In this document: positions 22,385-34,082 of the stretch, one piece after another
Layout: each line of letters starts with the position of its first letter
Numbering within the stretch: position 1 is the stretch's first letter
From: Phlebotomus papatasi
Taxonomy: Eukaryota; Arthropoda; Insecta; Diptera; Psychodidae
Length of the DNA stretch: 64,000 bases
Assembly (NCBI RefSeq): GCF_024763615.1
Contig: NC_077223.1
Coordinates: 99,820,627-99,884,626, forward strand
Direction: 5' to 3'
Made by a program: the position numbers and the translations under genes
The notes under the pieces: generated by a model
Database searches by the model: none
What the model was told of the DNA's origin: nothing
The model's input: only the letters and a program-made list of their open reading frames with translations

Positions 22385-22960
22385 TTTTGTTTAGTTTTTT
22401 TTTTTAAGATTATCTGTGACTAAATGATCAGTATTTTAAACCAACAATTTGTATCTAAGTAACTAATTTCTTTTTAAATTTATGGTAGTGAAAATAGAAA
22501 TAAACTTAAGAAATTAGTAAATTAAATCTTAGAAAACAGAAAAAATATAAAGCTAACTTCCTTTATATTCGTTTTCACACTAAAGAGTATCAACTTTATT
22601 TATATAAAGTAATTGTTCTCTTGATTTACGAGATATAGTCATGTAGCAATAAAGCAAAGTCTAATTGGAATCAGTATAAGATATTTTTTTTACAAATTGC
22701 AATTCGCACTGCGTCTTTTTATACTGCTTGTTTTGTTCTGGAACATGACTTAGACTTACAAATTAAACTTTAAAGAAAATAATCCACAAAAAAAAATAAT
22801 AAAATTTAATAGTTTTGGGTTGACCGGTTCATTTCCTTCAGTAAAAAAAGTATAATTAATCGGTAAATTTTAATAAACTAATTTTTTGATAATAAAAATT
22901 TTTCTTTAATATCCTTTTTATTAACAAATTTTAGTAATAGGGCCTTGGCCCCTATTAGGG

Positions 22961-23086
22961 GTAGAGGCAGGAATTTTTCCTATCTCCACTGAGAAAAAAC
23001 TGGATGATTTGAGTGTCACTTGCTCTGATTTACGATTCTCTGTACATAAATGCAATTAACATTGAACTAAAGTTCGTGAAAATTGG
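22961..23086 (+). repeat. tRNA-derived SINE, tail only
   Basis: The sequence from GAGGCAGGAATTTTTCCTAT to AACATTGAACTAAAGTTCGT matches the tail of the fuller copy at 23246-23430, about 285 bp downstream. The tRNA-like head is missing or unrecognisable. Confidence 0.65.
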
Positions 23087-23245
23087 TTTATTGTGTCACA
23101 AAAAACCAAAAATCATGAACACCATGAGCTGCCAGCTCAATTGTACGCATAACCTCGTTTCCAAATCTCGCAACCCCGAGAGTAAGCGATTGAAGTGCAC
23201 AATGCAATTGGTTAAGGTCGTGTAGCAAGTCAAGCAGAGCATGTG

Positions 23246-23430
23246 GCCTCTAATAGTTCAGTTGGTAGAGCACTCGTCTAGTTAACGAGAGGTCTCCAGT
23301 TCGATTCTGGGTGGAGGCAGGCATTTTTCCTATCTCCACTGAGAAAAAACTGGATGATTTGAGTGTCACTTGCTCTGATTGACGATTTCCTGTACATAAA
23401 TACAGTTAACATTGAAAGTTCGTAAAAATT
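23246..23430 (+). repeat. SINE with a tRNA-Thr-like head
   Basis: Positions 23246-23319 fold as a tRNA: acceptor GCCTCTA/TGGAGGC, D arm GTTC/GAGC, anticodon stem CTCGT/ACGAG with loop CTAGTTA (anticodon AGT, threonine), and TTCGATTC in the T loop. A-box (TAGTTCAGTTGG) and B-box (GTTCGATTC) promoters are present. One extra base lies between acceptor and D arm. It is followed by a non-tRNA tail that recurs at 22961-23086 and 47430-47560, so it is best called a tRNA-derived SINE rather than a functional tRNA gene. Confidence 0.7.
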
Positions 23431-25421
23431 CCCACAATAGTTCATGTTGGATCGTCGTAGGGAATAGATCGTTAGGAGGAACGCTGAGGGTTTTGGAAGA
23501 AACCTCTAACGACCAAGGCGTTCATCTATGCGATGCTTTAAGGGCTCCGCCCTTACAAATTCCCTGACGGATCTAACAAAATTATTTCAAATTTATAAAT
23601 AGAGGAAGTTTCTTTACTTATGATTTTATTACTGATCGAGGAATAGTTTACGACCGTTGCGATCAGAAAGTCAAAATCTCGCTCATCGCCGTCTTACCGA
23701 TGATGACATACCTACAAAGCAAAATGAACCCAATTTATTTTCAAGTATGAACTGTACTCAAACTGACCGTATCTTGCTTTCATTAAAAACATGTAATATA
23801 GTTCGAAAGTTTTAATGGTTTTAATTTATTATCAAAAGAAAGATCTGAAGGCACGACACGACCCCGTTATCCCCTATTCAATTTAAAAAAAAATCATATG
23901 ATCACAGAATTAAATGAAAACACATAAAATACTAGACGAAGTAAAAGAAAAAAATAAAGGAAATAAATTTTAAATATTCTTTAAGACAGATTTTTATTTA
24001 CCAGAAGCGAATTTCGGTTTTATAAATGGTATTTAGTGTAATTTCCAGTAAAATCTCTGTGATAGTTCTCTCAAAATCTTCACCCTTTCTCTCCCATCCC
24101 AAAAAAAACGAATTGGGGTTGTAGCATAAAAGAAACGACCCATTAACAGCTGCATATACATAAGGAATGTTCCATCATTGTGTGTCCTCTCGCTAAAAAT
24201 GCATCAAAACATATTTTCATGCTCAAATTGCCACTCTTTTATCTCCTGAAGTGCAAAAGGGAAACATAGACAATGTTTAACTACCAATATCCATTTTCCT
24301 CGTATATTGCATTATGTTATTTTATTAATCATTGATGGTGAAAAACGGAGAATCCCATTTTGTCTATACCGTACCATAACATACTCTACTGACAATTTAC
24401 TGTGAATGTCACTGAAACATTCGTGTAAAATTGGGGTTGGGTAAAAAACACGAGGGTTATTTACACAGTCAGCTAAATGTATTTAATTCAGTGAGTTAGG
24501 ACCCCTCTTAGGGCTTCAAAAGGGGATGGTCTCTATTTTATTTCCTCCTCAATGTCCCTATCCAAGGCCCAAAAAGGGACTCTCACATATACCACTCCAA
24601 AAGAGAAAAAAAAAGACCAAAGACAATGGCTTTCTATCAATATTATTTCAATCCTCACCAAAAATGTTTGTTCAGGACGAATCAGAACACTAAATTCTCA
24701 CCTTAATTGCATGCCGGAGAGTGCATCAGGGGTGGGATTTTTTCAAATATCAAAAATGGTCGAAGGAGAAGATGTTGTGAAACAGAGTTGGTACAAGAAG
24801 ATCATAAATAAAATTTAATCCATTTATTGTGACATGGATAAATATTTGGGCATAGACGTGCAAAGAAAAAGAGCAGATGAGTGTGAAAAAAATGCCACAG
24901 AGGCGATTTAGAGGAAAAATCCTTTTATCCTCGTTCCACTGGGAATCCCTGTTGTCCCAGTGGAGGCTTCTCTTGTTGACATTTTGTGTTGTACCATTGC
25001 AAATAATATTGATAAATAGCTCTTTTCGAAGTAAAACTAGGAAATGGATGCACATGAAACATCAGCAGAAATTTGCAACGGATATTAGGGATCGATTTAT
25101 TGATTTTTATAAACTGTCCCGGGCATATTTATTGCCTGATTTGGATTGGTCTTATAATGCACGATGCACTAAAATTTAATACGGTAAAGCTTTTTTAGCG
25201 AAATGAAATATCTATGACGGTTTTATTTTACGGATTTCTTAACCGAAATTCAAATTCAAAATACGCATGCCTTTGAAGTTTTCACTCGTTTACAGCGCCA
25301 CCTGGTGATTAGTTATAACAAGACAATGAAAAGAGAGGTTAACTAAGGTTATAGGGGATACTGGGCAGCACGAGGTAGTTGAGGTTGTTAGACTTTAAAG
25401 GACGAGATCTTTACCAATAGA
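23431..25421. other. Non-coding sequence
   Basis: A G+C-richer patch at 23449-23575, including AAGGGCTCCGCCCTTA as a small hairpin, may be a repeat fragment of unknown class. 24050-25180 looks unique, with open frames on both strands (24552-24818 plus, 24750-25055 minus, 24877-25179 plus) that I do not recognise. A CTCF-like motif lies at 25292-25309. Confidence 0.45.
25292..25309 (-). promoter_or_regulatory. CTCF-like insulator motif
   Basis: On the minus strand the bases read ATCACCAGGTGGCGCTGT. The core CACCAGGTGGCGCTG fits the fly and vertebrate CTCF consensus almost perfectly. Unlike the pair at 12139/12425, it lies in sequence that does not look like a transposon. Confidence 0.45.
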
Positions 25422-25642
25422 TAGGGGAAAGTGCCCATGCTTTGCACGGTTCCAAGCTTTATAATGACTAAATTTTTCCTATATTTTTTAATAAATATGA
25501 CTCATCGCACTCATATTTTAAAATCTAGGGGAAAGTGTCCTGTTTTAAAAATATATTGCGGAGATACATTTATTGAGAAACGTAGGAAAAATTTAATCAT
25601 TATAAAGCTTGGGACCGTGAAAAGCATGGACATTTTCCCCTA
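25422..25642. mobile_element. MITE family B relative
   Basis: TA-flanked, 221 bp. Left end AGGGGAAAGTGCCCATGCTT; right end AAGCATGGACATTTTCCCCT. Inner arms GGTTCCAAGCTTTATAATGA and TCATTATAAAGCTTGGGACC are also inverted. A second AGGGGAAAGTG tip lies inside at about 25527, suggesting rearrangement with another copy. Confidence 0.75.
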
Positions 25643-25754
25643 CAATAAGGATCCTTTTTTACTAAATAAATCTAGACATAAATATCAGTGTCTCATGCTA
25701 CCTCTCTTAACTACTGCCCCAATCTCCCCTATATAATGTGTAACTTTCTTTCCT

Positions 25755-26129
25755 TATAACTTTAACACTTTTTAGGTGTAAAAATATATCAACATTTTTT
25801 AATGTTAATTTTACACCTTTTTAAGGGTAAAATTAACATGAAAAAGGGTAACTTTAACCCATAATACACCTAAAAAGCATAATATTTACACCGATTTCGG
25901 ATCAATACTGCAGGGTAAAATAAACATTTCCGGAATGTTATTTTAACTTTTTCGGATTTCTCTCAGTGTTAAAGTTATAATAACATTCCGAAAATGTTTA
26001 TTTTACCCTACAGTATTGACCCGAAATCGGTGTAAATATTATGCTTTTTAGGTGTATAGGGGTTAAAGTTACCCTTTTTCATGTTAATTTTACCCTTAAA
26101 AAGGTGTAAAATTAACATTAAAAAATGTT
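25755..26129. repeat. Inverted duplication of a ~225-bp AGGTGTAAAAATAT element
   Basis: A unit of about 225 bp (25755-25980) has ends TTATAACTTTAACACT and AGTGTTAAAGTTATAA. From there to 26129 much of the unit is repeated in reverse complement, so 25791-26129 is one long palindrome centred near 25960 with arms of about 165 bp. A single unrearranged unit lies at 32763-32985, and a fragment at about 27217-27258. The duplication ends one or two bases from the 988-bp element at 26132. Confidence 0.75.
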
Positions 26130-26131
26130 AA

Positions 26132-27119
26132 TAGGGGAAAGTGACCATGCTTGATACGATCCAAGCTTGATAATAACTATTTTTTCCTACGTTAATCAAT
26201 AATTATGACTCACAGAAATATATTTTAATAGCTGGTCCTGAGCCTCACATTTCCTAAAAAAAATTAGGATCCTAGCTCTTTTTCCCTAGTTTCAGGAAGC
26301 AAAAATTAAAAATGGGTCCAAAACTGTAATTTCGATACCTGATATTTCATAAGTATTTCTCAATTAATGTCGCTGTTTAGGAAAACTACTATCATAGGCA
26401 CATAGAGGGTTCATCAGTATTAATATTTATGTAAAAATATTTTTACTTAGGGACACTGTTTTTGATGGTGGTGACAAATTCATAAATTCTACCTGTGTCC
26501 ATCCTATATTTTAAGAAGGGTCCATGAATGATAATTTAAATGTAGCAACTCTATCATTAGATGTGATTATTTCATAATTACGCCTATTGTAATCCTCCAA
26601 TTTTATCGACAATTGACATAGCCTTCAACCCTGTTGCGTGAATTTTAAGGTTGCAGAGTGACATTTTCATGGACTCAAAGTGAAAAAATGGTTTTCGCTA
26701 GCGCCCTAATGTCATAAAAACATGGCTTAGAAAAATTACATAAAAGTGATTTTAAAACTAATAACCAGTCGTACAAACGATTTAAGCAGATAGATTAGAG
26801 TTCCGTCTAAATATTGATGTGCATTTTTTTGTATCCGGTGAAATTTTTACAGTGAAAATGGGCCTCCGAATTGTCGAATCAATTATTATACAGGAAGGCC
26901 CCGGACCCAACTTGTATAAAAATCGCCACTGAATTTCCATTTTCTTCTTAAAGAAAATCTAAGATTTTTCAGGAACTATTTGAGGTGGGATTATGAACCT
27001 AATAAGTGAGACATTTTTTTGTCATATTGGTGGAAGCGCTTCGGTCTGTGTGATACTCAGAAAATAATCACAAACCTTGGAAATCATTTTACAGTAACAA
27101 GCATGGGAACTTTCCCCTA
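26132..27119. mobile_element. 988-bp DNA transposon, copy 1
   Basis: TA-flanked. Left end AGGGGAAAGTGACCATGCTT then GATAC; right end of the GTAACAAGCATGGGAACTTT then CCCCT type. A second copy of the same length and orientation is at 45147-46134, very similar along its whole length. No transposase frame remains (the longest frame, at 27019-27318, crosses the right edge). The class is inferred from the TA target and tip. Confidence 0.85.
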
Positions 27120-28118
27120 TATAGCTTTTAAGAGCTCTAGCTCAAAAGCAGTACTTGAAATAAATGAAATGAATGATGTAAGTTATCCAAAGAATTCACT
27201 ATCACTATCAATTCCTTTTTTACACCTAAAAAGTGTTAAAGTTATGAGCAAAAAAAAGATAATTGCACCCCTGTTTTTTCTCTGTGTATTAACACAAAAA
27301 CATATTTTGATTAGTTAAATACTCCACAATAAATATTTAAAAAAATATCCATGTGAATGCCAGGAAAAAGGTGTCAAAGAAATCCTATAAAAACACTTCA
27401 AGACGTTTGAAAAACGAAAATCTTACGGATTTGAACCACACACGTTTGTAAAAGAAATTTAACTAACAAAACCCAAACAATATAGAAAGTAAGGCAATTT
27501 TTGTCACAAAATCCAAAATCCACCCTCGGTGAAATAAAAGTGCTTTATGGTAAAGATTGGTATTTTGGCAAAAAGAGCAACATTTGATTGAATTCATCAA
27601 TGCAGAAATGGGTGACCTCAGTGGATTTGCCAGCAGCCAGTGCTTTGTATGAGAATAGATTGGCATTGAGAATGGGTAACAAGCTCCATGACATGTCGAC
27701 ACCTCAAAAATATTAATCGCATTACTGAATAATCCAATAACAACAACACATGTCAATCCCATTTTCATTATTTGTATTACAGTGATTTTCTCTTGTTATA
27801 CTTTTTTTTTCCACCCCAGTGTTTGGATTTTAGTTTGCAGAAGAACATGGAACGAGAGGATAGAATATAATGCAAAACTTTAGAAATTCATTTCGGTCCA
27901 ACAAATGGTCAAATATCCCTCTTCAATTTTTACTGTGTCAGCAATTGTGTCACTTTCGTGATGATTTTCATTCTTGACATTCGGCAACTGCACTACAAAA
28001 TGAGCAAGAATTGCGTTGGGTCTGCTAAGAAATCAGTAAATTTCAAAAGAAACTCTAAATTTCAATGAAGATACATTACACTGTTATAAAATAGAACAGT
28101 CAATTTATAACAGCGTAA
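27120..28118. other. Non-coding sequence with one secreted-looking open frame
   Basis: 27217-27258 is a fragment of the element at 25755. On the minus strand, 27768-27463 is open for 101 codons and begins with a short basic then hydrophobic run (MKMGLTCVVVIGLF) like a signal peptide, with several cysteines later. I recognise no family, codon choice is not convincing, and no splice sites or polyA signal were identified. It is most likely a chance frame. Confidence 0.4.
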
Positions 28119-28334
28119 TAGGAGAAACTGGGGCACCACCAAACACGGGGTAGCACCAAACACTTATTTTTATTTCTAAACTACTTGGACTATCTTGACC
28201 ATTTCTTCAGTGAACAAGCATCTCTATAATACCTAAAAATTTGTATAAATCTTGTCCTCTGAAGTCGAATGTCCTATTAAAAAATCGCAGTGTTTGGTGC
28301 TACCCCGTGTTTGGTGGTGCCCCAGTTTCCCCTA
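28119..28334. mobile_element. MITE with GGGGCACCACCAAACACGGGG ends
   Basis: TA-flanked, 216 bp. The left end (GGAGAAACTGGGGCACCACC then AAACACGGGGTAGCACC) is mirrored at the right end up to CCCAGTTTCCCCTA, giving inverted repeats of about 45 bp. No open frame. Confidence 0.8.
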
Positions 28335-28942
28335 TATAGATAATATATATCATTTCCTAAAATTAATTGCTACAAATTAATTATTAAACCATCGTAGCTC
28401 TAAACTGTCCTTACCTGAACTGAAATAGAGACTGTACTAATTTTCGATGTTTTTCGATATTTCGTACAAATAACATAATCAATAAACTTTATTGACCTTA
28501 ATGAATCAAGTAATGAACATGCATAATATTAATTTTGTATTAGTTTCTTTAAAAGAATCGCACACCATTGATGAAAACATCAAAAATTATTATAAATATA
28601 AATTATCTCTTTGGAACATAGAAAAGACAGTGCGTAATAGAATTGGTCTTCATAATTATTAGCTTAATTATAATTTTGGAAGATTTTGATTGGAAGTATC
28701 TAAACGGTCTAAATTAAAGTTTGAATAAAATAAAAAAAAACATAGAAAATATTTCTATATTTACATTCTGGGAAATATCCCAAAAAAATAGAAGTGTTGT
28801 GACTATTTATTTTAAATATTCTTTTTGCAAAACAATATATTATGAAATCGTTCGAGATGATTTCGAGTTGCAATCACGTTCTAAGCACTTAAAAACATCA
28901 GAAAATAATTAGCAAAAGCACGGAAAAACGTTGTGATTATAA
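28335..28942. other. AT-rich non-coding sequence
   Basis: Very AT-rich. It contains TTTTTCGAT repeats near 28443-28460 that recur around 29930-30100. No gene or transposon recognised. Confidence 0.5.
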
Positions 28943-29180
28943 TAAGGGAAAGAGCGCTAACTTCGGATAAATCAAGCTTCGAACAATTCATTTTTTCAAT
29001 GCGTTTTAAATAAATTTGGCACATTTTAATATTATATTTAAATACGTAATCCAATGCCTCAAAATTCCAGAAATCCATGAGGAACATCGGTGAAATCAAA
29101 CAGTGAAATCCATGAGGAACATAGAAAAAAATTGGGTTGTCCGAAGCTTGGGTCATTCGAAGATAGCACGTTTTCCCCTA
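28943..29180. mobile_element. MITE family C relative
   Basis: TA-flanked. Left end AGGGAAAGAGCGCTAACTTC then GGATAAATCAAGCTTCG; right end CGAAGCTTGGGTCATTCGAA then GATAGCACGTTTTCCCCT. The interior contains a short direct repeat (GAAATCCATGAGGAACAT, at about 29071 and 29105). Same family as 22198-22384 but diverged. Confidence 0.7.
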
Positions 29181-31445
29181 ATAAAATCATAAAAACTTGG
29201 TAATTTCTAAAAACAATATTTTATCTAAGGGACCGGAATGATTTTGTATTATACTCAAAACGTGACAAATATAAAATTTACGAAATAAATATGCTAAAAC
29301 CTTTTAAGCTTTTTTAGGTGTTAGAATCAAATCTGATATAAGCGGAACTCCGGACAAACTCAAGTTTGGACAACTTCTAAAACTTGATAAAACAAATAAA
29401 TTAAGATCTTCAAATTATTCCACGATACCTGAATTATTAATAGATTATCAAAGTCCGGACATCCAACTTTATATGTCCAGATTGCTTATTTTTGCTCTAT
29501 TCTATTATATATTAATTTACCTTACGAATTTCTTATATTAATCAAACATCGAAAAATTTGAAATCAATTTAATTTTTAATAGTAGATGAAGGGAGGTGAC
29601 ATTAGCTCTGAAAAATGTGACCAGTTTTAGTGTAAATATTTTCCTGTTTTCGTACACATTTCACGAGATATCTTTAAAATTACGTAGGTTACCAATTTGG
29701 GGTTTTCGGTTGCCCCTTCGTTATTAAATTGGCTTTTATTTTCTATTAGAAGTTTTTGCTAATTTATTCTACAATGACAGAAAACAGCTAATAAACTCAA
29801 AAGTTTTTTCGGCGCACTAGAAACATATGAGAAACATAGGAAATGTCATGCCCCTGAGTAGATGCATAGTAAATTCTATAATACATTTTTGCTCACTTTT
29901 CTTTATATGTTTGTTAATTAAACATATTTAGTGTTTTTCGATATTTTGCTATGTGAAAAAACATCGCAAAATATCACAAATTTGCGCACAGTGTTTTTCG
30001 TTTCAGAAAAGCGTTTTAATATTTTCTTTATTCGAAACATCAAGGTTTTTAGTACATTTCATAAATACGAATTAAAGCAAAAACATCGAAAAACATCGAA
30101 AATTTGGTTAAAGTCTTATTTTTATTTCCTACGTAAACAATATGTTATTTACCATTTTTTTCGTAAAGGTTTTGCAAGTTTACATTATTAACGGTGTTTT
30201 CTCTCACGTGACTTTGAGATTATCTTGAGAACTACAACTCCGCAGCCGTTTTTCAGCAGTGTATTAACCGAAAATTCAGAAAATACAGATGTACTTGACC
30301 TGTCATGTTAATTTGCGTTAATATTGACAAGAATATTAGCAACTTTATGGAGATGGGGGAAGTTGTGTTGTACAAAAGATATGAATTATGTGAAAGAGAC
30401 TGGAAAAGAAGGTAGATTCTTCAGTATGGGAACTAATATGATAATTGTTAGGGGGGAGATGAATTTTCTCTAAATATCTCCAAGAGCAAATGCAATAAAT
30501 GAGAAAATTCAATTATATGTTGCGTGTGTCAAAGAAACGCTTCTGTGAGCTAGTATAATACAACAATTGAATGGAATTTCTGTATAAAATATGAAAATAA
30601 AACTTCTTTTCTTGCTGGGGCCTCCCTGGGCAAGATCCATTCGTCCAGTTGGAGGCACTGAAGAAAAATTATGTGGAGGCAAATATATTGTTGAATTAAA
30701 AGAAGACAGAAAGGCACAAAAAAAATCAAATGATATGGGAGAACTTTGTTTCTTTTGAGCTCTTGAAAAAACACTCGTCTGCAGAAATAACTTTTAATTG
30801 CGTCAATTTGTTAGCAAGATTGTTTGTTTGTATCTCGTTTTATTCATTAACTCACTTCTTTTTTTCCTTGCAATCCTCTCAAACTGGTGTAAATTAATAA
30901 TTTATTCACCATGTGAGATTGATGAGAAATACCTCAATATTGAAATTATAAATTCCTACTATTACCCCTTTGGCTTTCTTAATGGATAGTATACAAACGG
31001 TAAAAAGTTGACTGAATACTGGATACAGATATGGAGCATATATTCTTTTTAATTGTTACTTCCTCTTTTGCAAAGGTACTTGGAAAAAAGCAATTTTTTC
31101 CCTCAGTCGGAAGTAACTTCTGCTAATCCAGAGAGATGATGTGAAAAAGAAATGACCATCTGTGATCTTTTTTTGACCTTTTTTTTCGGGGATTGTTTGT
31201 TAAGCAAGGTAACAAAACATTATGTGTCAGTTGCAAACTTTAATCAGCTTAAGTCGACTGACAAATTTCAATTGAGCAATGCGACTAAATAAGACCCTTC
31301 CTCTATGACAAGTTTCTACGTGAAAGTTGGTGGTCTAACATATAGGAACAGCAGCATATTTAAATGAAACATTTTGTTGTTTGTACATTGAAAAAATAGG
31401 CTAGTAGAAAATACCAATACGCATAGTAAATTGTATTAAACGGGA
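29181..31445. other. Non-coding sequence
   Basis: An imperfect foldback around 29345-29485 (GGAACTCCGGACAAACTC ... GTCCGGACATCC) may be an old MITE. TTTTTCG/CGAAAAA motifs cluster at 29930-30110. 30540-31200 looks unique and less AT-rich, with small unrecognised frames on both strands. No gene is assigned. Confidence 0.45.
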
Positions 31446-31600
31446 GGTTATGACCCAAATAGACTTAGGTTGACCCTCGAGATCATTTAGCCCGTAAAGT
31501 TTGACTAACGATTTATATAAAACTGTTATACACGGAGGGCTTAGGATCATCGATTAGATTTTTAATCCTTTCCTACCCAATTTCCGAGGCTGAATATTTT
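31446..31600. repeat. Interspersed repeat family D, copy 1
   Basis: Contains GACCCAAATAGACTTAGGTT then GACCCTCGAG, and further on GGCTTAGGATCATCGATTAG. Both segments recur, in one or both orientations, at 38215-38420 and several times at 46745-47425. The repeat's full ends are not clear. Confidence 0.55.
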
Positions 31601-31607
31601 CAAGCAT

Positions 31608-31835
31608 TATGCTCTAGACGCACTTAGGACTTAAGTCGAGTAACGGCTTAACGTAATTATAATGAAAATAATGATCAGATTACATTTCAATCAATTTCTC
31701 ACTAATCTGTCTCTCGAGTTAAGCCGAGAAATGGCTTAGTTATTGGGAAACTGATAGGAATTTAGTCTAATCATTATTTTGATTATAATTACGTTAAGCT
31801 GTCTCTCGGCTTAAGTTGTAAGTGTGTCTAAGGCA
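31608..31835. mobile_element. Foldback MITE (GACTTAAG / CGGCTTAACG)
   Basis: The left arm (CTAGACGCACTTAGGACTTA then AGTCGAGTAACGGCTTAACG) is mirrored by the right arm, which ends GTAAGTGTGTCTAAGGC. The arms extend about 65 bp with mismatches. An inner CTCGAGTTAAGCCGAGAAATGG continues the theme. A shorter relative is at 37567-37696. Confidence 0.65.
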
Positions 31836-32762
31836 TTAGACTGGTCCATTTGAGACCTTAGAGTTGAATTTTAGATTGCAAACAGTGCCAAATAACTACT
31901 TTATTTTATCCTTAAATCCCGTATTTTGCTTGGTAAAATTTCCCACCGAATATTTTTAGGCCACGCCCCATACAGAATTTCTGACCGATTAAGGTTAAGA
32001 CTAAAGAGTTTTTAATATCAAATAACAAGTTGTAACGCACAATTTACTACCTTAGTAAATTAATGTACAGAATTTTTAATTGAAATTGTATTCAAAAATC
32101 TAATACTCTCTGCCTGGTAAAATAAGCCACGCCCCTTTATAAAAATTAGATTTTTAAAATGGAAATTATGCGTTTTTCTAAGTACTTCTAACAAGATATC
32201 AGGTTGGAGTATTTTAAATCTTGTGAATTATTGAATTTTTTTTAAAATATTTTGGTTACATCGTGATCTCTGAATGATCAGGGCTTTAATGCTGTGACAG
32301 CTCTATCCAATCAGAAAACTTTATTTAGCAAAAATATGGCAATCAATTTTATATTGCTTTAAATATGAATAATTCGTTGTTGATTAAAATTGTAGATTTG
32401 GGTAGGGACGTTATGTGCAAATAGAGAGGCGTGGGCTCCAACCAAACGCCTGGCAAGGTAGCCTTTTTATATGGAGCTATTTGAAGCCAATTCCTAAATT
32501 GATCTCGAACTCAGCTCACAGTGCTTCATGGAAAAAATTTATTTAAACAAAAATTTAGTATATTTATCCCTCCATACCTAAAGGTATCTTATAATAAGGA
32601 AAAAATTCTCACTTTTTAAATATTTAGCATAACGATCACGAGTGCAGTAAAATTCTCATACGCATTTGTATGTGAAAGTAAGAAATTGGCTTCAACTTTG
32701 AAGGCCACTCGCCGGGGACTAGGTTCCAACACTGAAAAAATACGGGGGTGCGACTAACTTTT
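31836..32762. other. AT-rich non-coding sequence
   Basis: No gene, transposon end or array recognised. GCCACGCCCC occurs twice (about 31961 and 32130) in otherwise AT-rich DNA, perhaps reflecting an old repeat. Confidence 0.45.
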
Positions 32763-32985
32763 TTTACTCATAACATTAATACCTTTTAGGTGTAAAAATA
32801 TATCAACATTTTTTAATATTAATTTTACACCCTTTTTCAAGGTAAAATTAACATGAAAAAGGGTAACTTTAACCCCTAATACACCTAAAAAGCATAATAT
32901 TTACACCGATTTCGAATCAATACTGCAGGGTAAAATAAACATTTCTGGAATGTTATTTTAACTTTTTCGGATTTTTCTCAGTGAA
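32763..32985. repeat. Single copy of the AGGTGTAAAAATAT element
   Basis: This matches the left unit of the inverted duplication at 25755-25980 over its length, including TTTACACCGATTTCG and ATACTGCAGGGTAAAATAAA, and ends at CTCAGTGA. There is no inverted second half, so this is the simple form of the element. Confidence 0.7.
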
Positions 32986-34082
32986 GAAGACATGGCATTA
33001 CTTAATTTCCCTTTTTTATAGACCTGATAATTACATTAATTTTATTTAAAAATGTTGGACGCCAGATTTTAAAAAATAAATTCTAATTAACAGCATTTCA
33101 CAATTTTTAAACATCTACTAAATACTACTATTTTTTTGTAATTGTTATACCCCAGAAAATACAAACCGATTTTTTCTCAGTGTACCATTTGAACCAAAAG
33201 CATTTTTAGATCGATTTGAAACCACAATCATTCCAGTTGACCCTGTTCTGTAATTTAACGAATACCCTGACCTGCATCCAAGGCTGCAAATGCCCAAAAA
33301 AAAAAGCTTCAACCCAACAAAAATATATCTTTTAATACCTTTTCTTGTTCCCACAAATAAACTGTGCAACTTTCTGGTAATCTGATTAAGTGTGACAGCA
33401 TGAATTTTACACACTGATGACCCAATGAAGGGCCTCTGGCAGAAGACATTGTGACAAAAGAGTCTCCGTGAAAGTAAACAAAAAAAACTTATTAATTCAA
33501 AGAATTGGAGTAAAATTGTTTCTTTTGGATTATGCATAAAAGCGATTGGGATGGTGTTGTATTTCCTGGGGCATCTCTCTTGCACCAGTCTCTTGCTCAC
33601 CAATCAAGAGATAATCCATTTGGTTTTTGTGGTCGAAGGGAACGCCTCGCGAAGATGCCATCAAATCGATGATGATGATCAAACACAACCGACCATCCAT
33701 CGTATGAAAATTGACACCCAAAGAGAACCATCTTCTGCTGGCCACAAACTGGTGGTGCAGAAAAAAAAAATGAGCATGAACATTTTCTGGCACTTGACAA
33801 ACAACCCTGAAGTGGCTCTCAAATATTGCTCTTGTACCTCTTCCTTCACCTCTAGAGTTCTCTGGGGATCACATATTGGTGATTTGTGCAGCTGGAGGAT
33901 GCTGGGAACAAAGCAAAAGAACATCCCACAGATCGAAAATGCTGGTAAATTTCTTAAATAAATATTATCACAAGGAGGTGATATCTCTAAAGATCGCTAT
34001 ATTCCCCAAGAAACGTTATTTAACGGTAATACATATTCAAAAAGCTTTCTCGTAAAAGAAACTGTTCATCTGAAATTCAAAG
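32986..34082. other. Apparently unique non-coding block, stop-poor on both strands
   Basis: 33145-33603 is open for 152 codons on the minus strand and 33551-33961 for 136 codons on the plus strand. Neither translation resembles a known protein, and both strands being open argues against simple coding. The block is less AT-rich than its surroundings, lacks transposon ends, and lies about 2 kb upstream of exon A. It is a candidate conserved non-coding element. Confidence 0.45.

Noticed and set aside
23246..23319. Functional tRNA-Thr(AGT) gene
   Set aside because: An extra base after the acceptor stem, unusual acceptor sequence for tRNA-Thr, and a tail shared with other copies point to a SINE.
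26132..27119. Autonomous transposon
   Set aside because: No frame long enough for a transposase in either 988-bp copy.
33551..33961. 136-codon plus-strand frame as the missing first exon of mirr
   Set aside because: It has no resemblance to Iroquois N-termini, no donor in a useful phase was convincing, and the opposite strand is equally open.
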